Shown here one piece after another: positions 33,986 to 43,515 of a stretch of 64,000 nt of DNA (position 1 is its first letter; the number at the start of each line of letters is the position of its first letter). The DNA lies in contig NZ_SACJ01000003.1 in the NCBI RefSeq assembly GCF_004016525.1, positions 458,057-522,056 of the forward strand, given 5' to 3'. The notes under the pieces were generated by a model. It searched no databases. It was not told where the DNA came from and worked only from the letters and a program-made list of their open reading frames with translations. The DNA comes from Flavobacterium sufflavum. GTDB taxonomy: Bacteria; Bacteroidota; Bacteroidia; Flavobacteriales; Flavobacteriaceae. A program made the position numbers and the translations under genes.

Positions 33986-34658
33986 TACCCCTATTTATAG
34001 CATAACCCCTTTTACGTTATTAGATTATGCGCATCAATCAGCCTGTATCCTTTGGTTTGCAGGCTGTAATATGCGTTGTCTCTACTGTTACAATCCTGAA
34101 ATTGTATTGGGAAAAGGAAGCATTTCTTTCGAAAAAACACTTAGCTTTCTTCACTCCCGAAAAAAAGTATTAGACGGAGTGGTTTTCAGCGGTGGAGAAT
34201 GTTTGTTACATAAAAACATCATAGAATTAATTGTTGAAGTCAAAAAAATGGGATTTTTAATCAAAATTGATACTAACGGTTCCCAACCCAAAGTATTAAA
34301 AACGCTGATTGAAAACCAATTAATTGATTATGTAGCTTTGGATTTTAAGGCTCTGCCCGGGTATTTTGAGAAAATAACCCAATCCACACTTTTTTCTCCT
34401 TTTGAAAAATCCTTACATTTATTGCTGGAAAGCCAGCTTCCGTTCGAAGTTCGTACCACTGTTCATTCTGAATTAATCAGAGAAAAAGACATTCAGCTAA
34501 TGATTGCGTATTTAGAAAACAAAAAATATTCTGGTAATTATTACATCCAACATTTTGTAAATGGAGTTCAGACCTTGGGAAAAATGGAATATTCGAACAG
34601 AATGATAGAACAGCAAATGCTTTCGACAACAAAAATCAACGTCCATTTTAGAGGATAA
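33969..34658 (+). CDS. nrdG: anaerobic ribonucleotide reductase activating protein (radical SAM)
   Basis: A 229-residue radical SAM enzyme. The start ATG 33969 (MKKNVSTPIYS) is preferred over an upstream TTG at 33930 inside the small ORF. The cluster motif is GCNMRCLYC (near residue 31), Gly-rich SAM motif FSGGECLLH follows, and IKIDTNGSQP lies near residue 100. It generates the glycyl radical on the NrdD system. The sequence resembles the NrdG2/pyruvate-formate-lyase-activase-like type. It overlaps the glycyl-radical ORF and is followed 2 bp later by a membrane protein gene. Confidence 0.92.
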   Translation: MKKNVSTPIYSITPFTLLDYAHQSACILWFAGCNMRCLYCYNPEIVLGKGSISFEKTLSFLHSRKKVLDGVVFSGGECLLHKNIIELIVEVKKMGFLIKIDTNGSQPKVLKTLIENQLIDYVALDFKALPGYFEKITQSTLFSPFEKSLHLLLESQLPFEVRTTVHSELIREKDIQLMIAYLENKKYSGNYYIQHFVNGVQTLGKMEYSNRMIEQQMLSTTKINVHFRG

Positions 34659-34660
34659 TT

Positions 34661-35878
34661 ATGCAAAAATCCTGGCTTATCGCCTGCTTCATCAATTTTT
34701 TCATCGCAGCACTGATGGGATTACTGCTCCGATTGCTGTATGTTTTCCCTATTGAAATTGTAAATTATCAGTTTTTATTGCATGGCCATTCCCATGTGGC
34801 CATGCTAGGCTGGGTTTACCTGATGCTTTACAGCCTGATGGTTCATTTTTTTATTCCAAAAGAAAAACAACAAAAACCTGTTTACAACCGATTATTTTGG
34901 GTAACCGAAATAGCCGTTATCGGTATGATGTTCCGTTTTCCTGTTGAAGGATATGCTTTGTTTTCGATTGTCTTTTCAACCCTACATATTTTTTGCAGTT
35001 ACTATTTCTGCCGATTAGTATGGAAAGACGCCCATACCGATTCGCTTCCGGAAAAGCTATTATTGCGAACCGCATTATTTTTCATGATTTTATCGACTTT
35101 TGGTGTTTGGTGTTTGGGACCTGCAGTTGGCTTACTGGGTAAAGCGAGTGCTTTTTACCAAATTGCCATTCAATTTTTCCTGCATTTCCAATTCAACGGT
35201 TGGTTTCTTTTTACAGTTTTAGCCTTATTTTTTCATCAATTAAAAGTCAATATTGATGAAAAACAATTCCGATTGTTCTATAATTTATTGGTCGCAGCCA
35301 CAATTTTAACCCTGGCTTTGCCTGTTAGTTGGTATCTTCCTAATCCTGTTTTTCATTGGATTAACAGCATCGGAGTTCTATTGCAATTGCTTTCTTTTAT
35401 AATCTGTATTCAAATAATCCGGCCTCATTTTCAAACTTTTTTCTCCACATTAAGACCTATTGAAAAACTGGTTTATGGCTTTGCGTTGACATCATTATTC
35501 TTAAAAGTTATCATTCAATTAGTGGTTTTAATTCCCGAATTTGCCCAAATCTCACATCAGATTAGAAACCTTGTCATTGGCTATATCCATTTGACGATGT
35601 TGGGAATTATCACCGGTTTTTTGTTTGCTTTCCTATTAAAAAATTCTTTCTTAAACAAAGAAAACAACTGGGTTAAATATGGAATGAAATTGTTTATAAT
35701 GAGTTTTATCCTCACCGAATTGACTCTCTTTTTTCAGGGTATTTATTTCGTTTTAGCCAAAGAACAACTTCCCATGTACTACCAAAATCTTTTTATAACT
35801 AGTATTTTCCTACCAATAGCCATTTTAATGATTATTTTCAGCCTTTTTAAAGGCATAATTAAATCACATAAATACTGA
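34661..35878 (+). CDS. histidine-rich 12-helix membrane protein, unknown
   Basis: A 405-residue protein with about twelve predicted transmembrane helices. Histidines lie within or next to helices: FLLHGHSHVAMLGWVYLML (helix 2), FFLHFQFNGWFLF (mid), FHWINSIG and GYIHLTMLGIITGFLF (late). The HxHxxxxGW pattern and helix number recall heme-copper oxidase subunit I or the NO-linked NnrS family. I cannot place it firmly in either, and the full ligand set of an oxidase is not obvious. It starts 2 bp after nrdG and is followed by the Rrf2 regulator, so it probably belongs to the NO/anaerobic response. A role in heme/copper/NO handling is inference. Confidence 0.6.
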   Translation: MQKSWLIACFINFFIAALMGLLLRLLYVFPIEIVNYQFLLHGHSHVAMLGWVYLMLYSLMVHFFIPKEKQQKPVYNRLFWVTEIAVIGMMFRFPVEGYALFSIVFSTLHIFCSYYFCRLVWKDAHTDSLPEKLLLRTALFFMILSTFGVWCLGPAVGLLGKASAFYQIAIQFFLHFQFNGWFLFTVLALFFHQLKVNIDEKQFRLFYNLLVAATILTLALPVSWYLPNPVFHWINSIGVLLQLLSFIICIQIIRPHFQTFFSTLRPIEKLVYGFALTSLFLKVIIQLVVLIPEFAQISHQIRNLVIGYIHLTMLGIITGFLFAFLLKNSFLNKENNWVKYGMKLFIMSFILTELTLFFQGIYFVLAKEQLPMYYQNLFITSIFLPIAILMIIFSLFKGIIKSHKY

Positions 35879-35910
35879 AATTTGAGTCGAATAATAACGC
35901 TTATTTTCTA

Positions 35911-35918
35911 TAAATTTG
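35911..35918 (+). promoter_or_regulatory. -7 box TAAATTTG of the Rrf2 gene
   Basis: An exact TAnnTTTG box 13 bp ahead of the start codon, which implies a very short or absent 5' leader. Confidence 0.5.
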
Positions 35919-35931
35919 TAAAAAACTAATT

Positions 35932-36366
35932 ATGTTCTCTAAAACCTGCGAATATGGGATTCGAGCGACTATTTTCATTGCATCCGAATCTTATCAAAAC
36001 AATAGAGTCGGACTAAAAGATATTGCCAAAAAGATAGATTCTCCAGAGGCTTTTACTGCCAAAATTTTGCAGATTTTATCTAAAAACAATATTATCAATT
36101 CTATCAAAGGTGTGGGTGGTGGATTTGAAATTCCAAAAGAAAAAATGAGTCAATTAAAATTGTCTCAAATTGTAACCGCATTAGAAGGTGATTCTGTTTT
36201 TACAGGATGTGGTTTGGGATTAAGCCATTGCTCTGAAACACACCCTTGTCCGGTACACGAAAAATTCAAATCAATCCGAAATGAATTGGCTTTTATGTTA
36301 GAAAACACTAATTTGGAGGAATTGGCAATGGGAATTAAATCAGGGGATACTTTTTTAAGGTATTAA
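35932..36366 (+). CDS. Rrf2-family regulator, NsrR-like
   Basis: A 144-residue winged-helix protein. The N-terminal part (CEYGIRATIFIA) is the Rrf2 DNA-binding domain, and the recognition region is around IDSPEAFTAKILQILSKNNI. Three cysteines suited to bind an Fe-S cluster are C93, C100 and C106 in the TGCGLGLSHC...HPC segment, arranged as in NsrR/IscR. Its position directly beside the nor, ric and nrd genes makes it a good candidate NO sensor. It may control the AAAGGA-N8-TCYTTT sites at narK, nirK, norC and ric; this pairing is inference. Confidence 0.88.
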   Translation: MFSKTCEYGIRATIFIASESYQNNRVGLKDIAKKIDSPEAFTAKILQILSKNNIINSIKGVGGGFEIPKEKMSQLKLSQIVTALEGDSVFTGCGLGLSHCSETHPCPVHEKFKSIRNELAFMLENTNLEELAMGIKSGDTFLRY

Positions 36367-36448
36367 CTTTTTAAACTAAATTAGCTTTACAAAAACAAAA
36401 CAACAAACAACAACATATTACAATTAAACACTTGTTATCAATATTAAA

Positions 36449-37393
36449 ATGGATACAAACAAAATAAAAGATCTAAAAGAACAAATATTAAAATTAAAAA
36501 AAGAAAAAAATGCTGTTCTTTTAGCGCACTATTATCAGGAAAATGACATTCAGGATATCGCTGATTATGTAGGGGACAGCTTGGGATTATCACAAGAAGC
36601 AATGAAAGTGGATGCCAATATTATTCTTTTTGCAGGAGTCCATTTTATGGCAGAAACAGCCAAAATTTTAAATCCAAACAAAAAAGTAATCCTTCCTGAT
36701 TTGAATGCAGGATGTTCATTGGCAGAATCTTGTCCTCCGGATTTATTTAAAAAATTCATTGACCAGCATCCTGACCATACCGTTATTACTTATGTGAATT
36801 GCTCTGCTGAGGTTAAAGCCTTAACTGACATTGTAGTTACTTCGGCTAATGCGGTAAAAATTGTAGAATCAATTCCAAAAGACAAGCCAATTATCTTTGC
36901 TCCTGATAAAAATTTAGGAAAATATGTGATGAGCAAAACAGGTCGTGATATGTTACTTTGGGATGGTTCTTGCGTAGTTCACGAAGCCTTTTCATTGGAT
37001 AAATTAATTGAATTACACAAACAGCATCCTGACGCAAAAATTATTGCACACCCGGAATCTGAAACCCATATTTTAGCCACAGCCAGCTATATTGGTTCGA
37101 CTTCAGGGATGATTGATTATGTAAAAAATAATCCTAACAATAAATTTATTGTGGCTACTGAATTTGGTATTTTGCACAAAATGCAACAAGAAGTACCTAA
37201 TAAAATATTAATTCCAGCTCCGGCAAAAGAAGACAATACTTGTGCTTGCAGCGAATGTGGTTACATGAAAATGAATACCCTACAAAAAGTATACGACTGC
37301 TTAGTAAATGAAAGTCCTGAGGTTCACGTAGCAGAAGATATTATCCAAAAAGCATTAATTCCAATTGAGAGAATGCTTGAATTATCAAAATAA
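36449..37393 (+). CDS. nadA: quinolinate synthase A
   Basis: A 314-residue [4Fe-4S] enzyme making quinolinate from iminoaspartate and dihydroxyacetone phosphate. Family motifs include [20 protein letters not shown] (residues 25-44) and cluster cysteines in [12 protein letters not shown], and [12 protein letters not shown] near residue 270. The stop codon is immediately followed by the nadB ATG (TAAATG), so the two are cotranscribed and probably coupled. Confidence 0.97.
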   Translation: MDTNKIKDLKEQILKLKKEKNAVLLAHYYQENDIQDIADYVGDSLGLSQEAMKVDANIILFAGVHFMAETAKILNPNKKVILPDLNAGCSLAESCPPDLFKKFIDQHPDHTVITYVNCSAEVKALTDIVVTSANAVKIVESIPKDKPIIFAPDKNLGKYVMSKTGRDMLLWDGSCVVHEAFSLDKLIELHKQHPDAKIIAHPESETHILATASYIGSTSGMIDYVKNNPNNKFIVATEFGILHKMQQEVPNKILIPAPAKEDNTCACSECGYMKMNTLQKVYDCLVNESPEVHVAEDIIQKALIPIERMLELSK

Positions 37394-38944
37394 ATGACAA
37401 ATACCAATTACTTGATTATAGGTTCTGGTGTTGCCGGTTTGACATTTGCTCTTCGAATAGCAGAGCAATTTCCGAACAAAAAAGTAACCATCGTAACCAA
37501 AGCCAATGCTGACGAATCAAATACTAAATACGCCCAGGGCGGTATAGCCATTGTTACTGATAAAAACGAAGACTCGTACCAAAAACACATCGAAGATACT
37601 CTTATTTGTGGAGATGGATTGTGTGATGAAGCAGTAGTAAAAATGGTAGTTACCGAAGGTCCAAAGCGATTAAAAGAATTGATCGAATGGGGAGCGAAAT
37701 TTGATAAAAATTCTGATGGTAATTTAAATTTAGGTAAAGAAGGAGGGCATTCTGAAAATCGTGTGGTGCATCATAAAGACCAAACGGGTCATGAAATAGA
37801 ACGCGCTATTTTGATGCAAGTTTATCAAAAAGAAAACATTACTGTTCTGGATCATCATTTTGCTACCGATTTAATCACAGCTGAAAACTGCTGTTTAGGA
37901 GCTATTGTTTTGGATGAAAAGACAAAACAAATAAGTACTTATCTGTCTGATATTACACTACTGGCAACTGGCGGAATTGGACATCTTTACGGACATACTA
38001 CAAATCCTGTAATAGCAACCGGGGACGGAATTGCCATGGCCTATCGTGCTCATGCCGATATTAAAGAAATGGAATTCATACAATTCCATCCTACTGCTTT
38101 TTATGAAGCATCTACAGGTTCGAAATTTTTGATTTCAGAAGCGGTTCGTGGTTTTGGTGCTTATTTACGCACTAAAAAAGGACATCGTTTCATGATTGAT
38201 TATGATTCTCGGGAAGAATTAGCTTCAAGAGATATTGTATCCCAAAGTATTGATTTGGAACTAAAGAAATCAGGTGATGACTGCGTGTATTTAGACTGTA
38301 CTCACCTTGATTTGGAAGCCTTTAAAAAGCACTTCCCAATGATTTACAATCATTGTCTAAAATCAGGAATTGATATTTCAAAAGACTGGATTCCGGTAGT
38401 ACCTGCCCAACATTATCTTTGTGGGGGAATTGTGGTTGACACCAATGGAAAAACCTCTGTTACTAATTTATTTGCCTGTGGCGAATGCACACAAACCGGT
38501 TTGCATGGAGCTAACCGATTAGCGTCCAATTCATTATTAGAAGCTCTAGTCTATTCGAGTAGAATTTATGAATATTTAGCCAATCCTAACTTAAAAATAA
38601 AAATAGTAAAGAAGGAAATTCTGGAAAGCGACACCGCAAAAAAAACAGAAATTGATTCCAACTATCTTGATGTATTAAAAGCAAAACTGCAGCATTTAAT
38701 GAGACAGAATGCGGGAATCGTCAGATATGATACGGATTTACTCAATGCCAAAGAACAGCTTTTGAAATGGAAAGAAGAAATAGAAAAAATTGGTAACACA
38801 CACCAAATTAGTTCTTCTTATTATGAGTTATTAAATATGATCACTATTGGAACTTTAATTGTATCACAATCAATCGAAAGACAAGAAAATCGTGGTGGTT
38901 TTGTAAAATTTAAAGCTCCTTCATTTGCTAAAAAAAAATCCTAA
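37394..38944 (+). CDS. nadB: L-aspartate oxidase
   Basis: A 516-residue flavoprotein that oxidises aspartate to iminoaspartate for NAD synthesis; with oxygen or fumarate as acceptor it can work in both aerobic and anaerobic growth. The FAD site is GSGVAGLTFALRIAE (near residue 8). Catalytic-domain landmarks include YAQGGIAIV, EFIQFHPTAFY and the end motif CTQTGLHGANRLASNSLLE. The C-terminal helical domain is present, so it is full length. It follows nadA without a gap. Confidence 0.97.
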   Translation: MTNTNYLIIGSGVAGLTFALRIAEQFPNKKVTIVTKANADESNTKYAQGGIAIVTDKNEDSYQKHIEDTLICGDGLCDEAVVKMVVTEGPKRLKELIEWGAKFDKNSDGNLNLGKEGGHSENRVVHHKDQTGHEIERAILMQVYQKENITVLDHHFATDLITAENCCLGAIVLDEKTKQISTYLSDITLLATGGIGHLYGHTTNPVIATGDGIAMAYRAHADIKEMEFIQFHPTAFYEASTGSKFLISEAVRGFGAYLRTKKGHRFMIDYDSREELASRDIVSQSIDLELKKSGDDCVYLDCTHLDLEAFKKHFPMIYNHCLKSGIDISKDWIPVVPAQHYLCGGIVVDTNGKTSVTNLFACGECTQTGLHGANRLASNSLLEALVYSSRIYEYLANPNLKIKIVKKEILESDTAKKTEIDSNYLDVLKAKLQHLMRQNAGIVRYDTDLLNAKEQLLKWKEEIEKIGNTHQISSSYYELLNMITIGTLIVSQSIERQENRGGFVKFKAPSFAKKKS

Positions 38945-39083
38945 CTTGATTATTTTATTTATAAATTAGTAAATTCAAATTATTTGGATTAAAAAAATAA
39001 ATGATATTTTTTCTGTTAATAATTAAACCTTTTATTCTGTTTATTGTCTTATAACCATAACTTTTAACATAAATCAAGAAAAA

Positions 39084-39533
39084 ATGAAAAAATTAATTAT
39101 TGCCGCATTATTAGTTGTTGGAGTATCTAGTTTTGCTCAAGACAACGCTGACCGACCACAAAGAGCTAACATGGGAAATATGACTCCTGAGCAGCGTACA
39201 GAACAACGTGTTGCAAGGATGACTAAAGATCTAAACCTGGATGCGAAACAACAAGAACAAGTAAAACAACTTTACGCTGACGAAGCTAAAAACAGAGAAG
39301 CTAAAATGGCTGAAATGAAAGACAAAAAAGGTCAAGGTAGAGAAATGATGGCTGAACAAAGAAAAGCCATGGAAGGAAAAATGGCCGCTATCTTAACTCC
39401 TGAGCAATTGGCAAAATGGAAAAGCAATCAAGAAAAAATGCAACAAAGAATGCAACAAAGAATGAGTGAAAGACAAGGTGGAGGAATGGGAGATGACAGA
39501 CCACAAGGTGGTGGCGGTAATATGGAAAACTAA
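39084..39533 (+). CDS. secreted Spy/DUF4890-like helical protein
   Basis: A 149-residue protein with a signal peptide (LIIAALLVVGVSSFAQ) and a charged helical body with two motifs of the LTXXQ kind, MTPEQRTEQRVARM and LTPEQLAKWKSN. The tail is rich in Gln, Met and Gly (QRMQQRMSERQGGGMGDDRP). It is a paralogue of the protein at 10517-11014, with the same order of motifs but a Gly/Gln tail instead of a His/Met one. Role probably in envelope stress or chaperoning, by analogy with Spy only. Confidence 0.7.
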   Translation: MKKLIIAALLVVGVSSFAQDNADRPQRANMGNMTPEQRTEQRVARMTKDLNLDAKQQEQVKQLYADEAKNREAKMAEMKDKKGQGREMMAEQRKAMEGKMAAILTPEQLAKWKSNQEKMQQRMQQRMSERQGGGMGDDRPQGGGGNMEN

Positions 39534-39568
39534 AAAAAAGCTTCGAGTAGTTCTCGAAGCTTTTTTTT
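39533..39568. terminator. bidirectional hairpin terminator
   Basis: GCTTCGAG (39540-39547) pairs with CTCGAAGC (39553-39560). It is bordered by an A run on the left and a T run on the right, and lies between convergent genes. Confidence 0.9.
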
Positions 39569-39580
39569 GCTCTTTAAAAA

Positions 39581-40867
39581 TTATAATGTTTTGGAAACTT
39601 TATCAATTGCATTGATTGTAAAGTCCAAATCTTCGTAACTCAAAGCATCGGTGATGAACCAGGTTTCATAAGCTGAAGGTGCAATGTAAATTCCTTCCTG
39701 CAATAATCCATGGAAGAATTTCTTGAAAGTTTCATTATCTCCCTTAGCAGCAGTTTGAAAATCAACAACGGGATTGGCATCAAAATGTACCGAAATCATA
39801 GAACCTACTCTATTGATAGTATAAACAACGTTATTGGCTTTTAATACCCTATGGATTCCTGCTTCTAAATAAGCGGTTTTTTCTTCTAATCTTTGAAAAA
39901 TAGCCGCATCATTATTTAATGACTCCAGCATTGACAATCCAGCAGCCATCGCCAGTGGATTTCCTGATAAAGTTCCCGCCTGATAAACAGGACCAAGTGG
40001 AGCCAGATAATTCATGATTTCTTCACGGGCAGCAAATGCCCCTACCGGCAATCCACCACCAATTACTTTTCCGAAACAAACAATATCAGCATTGATGTTC
40101 AATAATTCCTGAGCACCACCTTTGGCTAATCGGAAACCAGTCATTACCTCATCAAAAATCAGTAAGATTCCGTTTTCAGAACACAATTGGCGTAAGCCTT
40201 CCAAGAAACCTTTAGTTGGTGGCACACACCCCATATTCCCAGCAACCGGTTCTACTATAATAGCTGCAATTTCGTTAGGATTGGCTTCAATTAAACTTTG
40301 TACATTTTCTAAATCATTGTATTTAGCTAACAAAGTATCCTTAGCAGTTCCCGCTGTAACACCCGGACTGTTTGGGGTTCCAAAAGTCATTGCACCACTT
40401 CCAGCCTGAATCAGGAAAGAATCAGAATGCCCGTGATAACAACCTGCAAATTTTATAATTTTATCTCTTTTAGTAAATCCACGAGCTAATCTTACTGCAC
40501 TCATACAAGCTTCTGTACCTGAATTTACAAAACGGATTTTATCGATATTAGGAACCATCGAAACAGCTAAAGCAGCTATTTTAGTTTCTAATTCCGTTGG
40601 CATTCCAAAAGAAGTTCCAAGCTTGGCTTTCTCAGTTACCGCTTGAACTACTGGCTCATAAGCATGTCCCAGAATCATTGGTCCCCAGGAATTAATATAA
40701 TCAATCAATCGGTTTCCATCTTCATCATACAAATAAGCACCTTTGGCTTGTTTTACAAAAATAGGCGTTCCTCCTACTGATTTGAATGCTCTAACTGGCG
40801 AATTTACTCCTCCCGGAATTACTTTTTCTGCTTCAGCAAATAGCTGACTACTTCTTTGGTATAACAT
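39581..40867 (-). CDS. hemL: glutamate-1-semialdehyde 2,1-aminomutase
   Basis: A 428-residue PLP enzyme that converts glutamate-1-semialdehyde to 5-aminolevulinate, feeding heme synthesis. The PLP lysine is in [14 protein letters not shown] (near residue 267). Other landmarks are [29 protein letters not shown] and FDEVMTGFR. Length is normal. It stands alone on the minus strand, convergent with the Spy-like gene, and shares its terminator. Confidence 0.97.
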   Translation of the reverse strand: MLYQRSSQLFAEAEKVIPGGVNSPVRAFKSVGGTPIFVKQAKGAYLYDEDGNRLIDYINSWGPMILGHAYEPVVQAVTEKAKLGTSFGMPTELETKIAALAVSMVPNIDKIRFVNSGTEACMSAVRLARGFTKRDKIIKFAGCYHGHSDSFLIQAGSGAMTFGTPNSPGVTAGTAKDTLLAKYNDLENVQSLIEANPNEIAAIIVEPVAGNMGCVPPTKGFLEGLRQLCSENGILLIFDEVMTGFRLAKGGAQELLNINADIVCFGKVIGGGLPVGAFAAREEIMNYLAPLGPVYQAGTLSGNPLAMAAGLSMLESLNNDAAIFQRLEEKTAYLEAGIHRVLKANNVVYTINRVGSMISVHFDANPVVDFQTAAKGDNETFKKFFHGLLQEGIYIAPSAYETWFITDALSYEDLDFTINAIDKVSKTL

Positions 40868-40960
40868 TTTTAATTTTAGAATTTCGAGTTTAGAATTCAG
40901 TTTGCACCTTGATTTCTTATAAACTCATTAAAATATTTTTGAAACTTAATATTGATAAGA

Positions 40961-41791
40961 CTAATTTATTTTCAGTTTTTGCCCCACAAAAAGGGTGCTG
41001 CTATCTGATAATTTATTCTTTTGTTTTAAATCGTCTACTAATACATTGTATTTCTTCGAAATAGAATACAAAGTATCTCCTTTTTGAACTTCATAAAAAG
41101 TATCGTTTCTGGAATCTCTGGCAACAATTCTTCTGTTTTGATTCTCAACAGGCACATAATTCCTCCCTAAAACCTGGGCATCATATTGCCCCAAATTATA
41201 ACGTTCGATATAGGAAATCAATTTATCCGGATATTGGGAATCGGTAGCATAACCTGCATTTCTCAAGCCTTTTGCCCACGCCCTATAATCGTCTTTATCC
41301 AATTCAAACAGGCTGGCATATCTGCCCTTTCCCGTTAAAAACAAAGCGTGATCTCTATATGATTCGGATACTTTATTATATTTCCTAAAACATTCCTGAC
41401 TGCTATCGTCATCATGGTTTACAGTATCTCCAGTCCAATCAGAATGGCATTTTATACCAAAATGATTATTGGCACTAACAGCTAAATCTCCCCTTCCTGC
41501 TCCCGATTCTAAAATTCCCTGAGCCAAAATAATACTGGCAGGAATTCCATACGTCTTCATATTACTCATTGCAATGTCTTTGTATTGCGACACATAATTG
41601 TTAACTATATCATTTGTAACCGACGTTCTCGAAGTCGATTGTATCACTTCATTTCGACTTTTGGTTTTCTTGTTTTTCTGGGAATAGGTATTTTTCGCAC
41701 CCCCTTTTTTAGTTGTTACAATTGGAGATTTTGTAGCATGACAACTAATAAGAGTTAAGGCAATAAATAAAAGTAGACTTTTCTTAAACAT
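40961..41791 (-). CDS. LysM glucosaminidase-type peptidoglycan hydrolase
   Basis: A 276-residue lipoprotein-like protein (signal LLLFIALTLISC). Residues ~70-210 form a glucosaminidase/lysozyme-like domain: PASIILAQGILESGAGRGDLA (with a likely catalytic Glu), NNHFGIKCHSDWTGDTV, FRKYNKVSESYRDHALFL and NAGYATDSQYPDKLISYIERY. One LysM motif (VQKGDTLYSISKKYNV) ends the chain and should bind peptidoglycan. It overlaps the upstream gene by 8 bp. It cuts glycan strands during wall growth or separation. Confidence 0.9.
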   Translation of the reverse strand: MFKKSLLLFIALTLISCHATKSPIVTTKKGGAKNTYSQKNKKTKSRNEVIQSTSRTSVTNDIVNNYVSQYKDIAMSNMKTYGIPASIILAQGILESGAGRGDLAVSANNHFGIKCHSDWTGDTVNHDDDSSQECFRKYNKVSESYRDHALFLTGKGRYASLFELDKDDYRAWAKGLRNAGYATDSQYPDKLISYIERYNLGQYDAQVLGRNYVPVENQNRRIVARDSRNDTFYEVQKGDTLYSISKKYNVLVDDLKQKNKLSDSSTLFVGQKLKIN

Positions 41792-42680
41792 TGATAGCTA
41801 TTGTTGGTAATTGTTTATTTTTCAATTTAACATTCATCCCCCGAATTCCCTGAAGTCCTCCAGTATGAATGAGTAAAATATTAGAATGAGCCGGAAAATA
41901 ATTCTTTTGTATCAAATCCATAACGCCAAAAACCATTTTCCCGGTATAAATAGGATCTAACGGAATTTGATTATCAGCATAAAACTGATTTATAAAACCT
42001 ATCAAATCTTCCTTTACCTTGCCATATCCTCCAAAATGATAATCAGTTATTAACTCCCAATTTTCATTTTGCACAAAAATACGGATTTCATCTTGTAAAA
42101 AATCGCCTTTTAAAGCTGGAAATCCTAAAACTTTTTGATGCGGTAATGCGCTGTTAATAATTCCCGAAATGGTTCCACCCGTTCCTACCGCACAACAAAT
42201 ATAATCAAAGCCGCGGTCTTCCTCTGTTAAAATCTCTTCACAGCCTTTTATGGCCAGGGCATTTGTTCCGCCTTCAGGAATCAGAAAAAAATCACCAAAC
42301 TTCAATTTTAATTCATCTAAAAAAGCTGCTTCATTTTTCAAACGATAGGCTTCACGGGAAACAAATTCAAATTGCATTCCGCATTCCTGGGCAAATTGCA
42401 AGGTGGGATTTGCTGCAATTTTATCTTTCAATTCATCGCCACGAATAATCCCGATAGACTGAAAACCATTTTCTTTTGCTGCAAAAGCAACTGCCGCAAT
42501 ATGATTTGAAAAAGCGCCTCCAAAAGTAAGCAGCGTCTTTTTATTTTCAGCTTTCGCCTGAAACAAATTGTACTTTAGCTTTCGAAACTTATTTCCCGAA
42601 ACCACCGTATGAATTAAATCTTCCCTTTTGATGGTAACAGAAATAGAATTCGGAAATGATATTAGCAATTTTTGATTCAA
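41784..42680 (-). CDS. PLP-dependent ACC deaminase/D-cysteine desulfhydrase family enzyme
   Basis: A 298-residue fold-type II PLP enzyme. The PLP lysine is in SGNKFRKLKYNLF (near residue 30), the SNH segment is in FGGAFSNHIAAVAFA, and the phosphate-binding loop is CCAVGTGGTISGI. Family members deaminate 1-aminocyclopropane-1-carboxylate or desulfurate D-cysteine, and the two activities cannot be separated with confidence here. It is somewhat shorter than plant-associated ACC deaminases (about 340), so a D-cysteine or other D-amino acid role is more likely. The downstream glucosaminidase gene overlaps its end. Confidence 0.85.
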   Translation of the reverse strand: MNQKLLISFPNSISVTIKREDLIHTVVSGNKFRKLKYNLFQAKAENKKTLLTFGGAFSNHIAAVAFAAKENGFQSIGIIRGDELKDKIAANPTLQFAQECGMQFEFVSREAYRLKNEAAFLDELKLKFGDFFLIPEGGTNALAIKGCEEILTEEDRGFDYICCAVGTGGTISGIINSALPHQKVLGFPALKGDFLQDEIRIFVQNENWELITDYHFGGYGKVKEDLIGFINQFYADNQIPLDPIYTGKMVFGVMDLIQKNYFPAHSNILLIHTGGLQGIRGMNVKLKNKQLPTIAINV

Positions 42681-42829
42681 AGCAATTATTTTTTTGACAA
42701 AGGTAAAACTTATAGTAATAAAAATAATGGAACTAGACGAAACTGATTTTTTAAAATCTTTGAACTTTAAAATCTTTGCGAAAAACTTTGCGCGCTCTGC
42801 GGTTAAAAAAAATAAAGCTATTTTTCTAT

Positions 42830-43168
42830 TTATTTTGACTGAGATAAATACTTACAAAAACTAAAAAAACGTCTCTTTTTAAGATAATCCAAATTAGATT
42901 CATTCGTATAAGCCTCTCTTTCAAACGAAATGTTTCTATAGGCATGATTTTTGTTGCTGTATTTTAATAAGAGAACCAGATATTCCAGATAATACCAAAT
43001 AAAAAAAGGAAGTATCAATAGTTCTAATTGTTGTCGTAAATGAATGCGTTCGTGATTGATAAAAACAGCATTTTCTTTATCAATACGATATTTTAGAAAC
43101 ACAAAGGGATAAGCCGCCATTCCGCGGAAACCCTTTGGTATTAAATACTTGTTAACAACAAAAAACAT
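42830..43168 (-). CDS. small HExxH membrane-associated protein
   Basis: A 112-residue protein not in a family I can name. It contains H39-E40-R-I-H43 (VFINHERIHLRQQ), a zinc-metalloprotease signature. One hydrophobic helix follows right after (LLILPFFIWYYLEYLVLLL, residues 50-68), and then SFEREAY (residues 81-87) could supply a glutamate as third ligand, as in M48/M56 gluzincins. It looks like a minimal peptidase unit, but could also be a catalytically silent relative. It is divergent from the DUF5522 gene. Confidence 0.65.
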   Translation of the reverse strand: MFFVVNKYLIPKGFRGMAAYPFVFLKYRIDKENAVFINHERIHLRQQLELLILPFFIWYYLEYLVLLLKYSNKNHAYRNISFEREAYTNESNLDYLKKRRFFSFCKYLSQSK

Positions 43169-43244
43169 TGGCTCTTTAATTTATAAATTTGTATGAATTA
43201 GCTATTGTTTTAAAGATTACAAAGGCAAAAAATAAAATCTATAT

Positions 43245-43424
43245 ATGATTGAACAAAGTAATGAAAATAAATTAATTGAAGGCGAAGATTTCTATTATAC
43301 TCCTGAAGGATACAAATGTTTTACCGAAAAGTATCATTTAAAAAGGGGCTATTGTTGTAAGAGTGGTTGCCGTCATTGTCCTTACGGATATGATAAAAAA
43401 ACAGGAACAAATAAAAAAATATAA
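43245..43424 (+). CDS. DUF5522 small cysteine-rich protein
   Basis: A 59-residue ORF (MIEQSNENKLIEGEDFYYTP...). The segments YYTPEGYKCFTEKYHLKRG and YCCKSGCRHCPYGY match the DUF5522 pattern I recall from Bacteroidota. The four clustered cysteines and His suggest a metal site. The function is unknown. The ATG at 43245 gives the full motif with a short N-terminal lead. Confidence 0.85.
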   Translation: MIEQSNENKLIEGEDFYYTPEGYKCFTEKYHLKRGYCCKSGCRHCPYGYDKKTGTNKKI

Positions 43425-43515
43425 ACAATTCGATTTAAATCTTTTTCTTTCGTTTATCGTATATAAAAACAGAACCCATTTTTATTTATATATTTAACAA
43501 TCAAACAATTGAACC

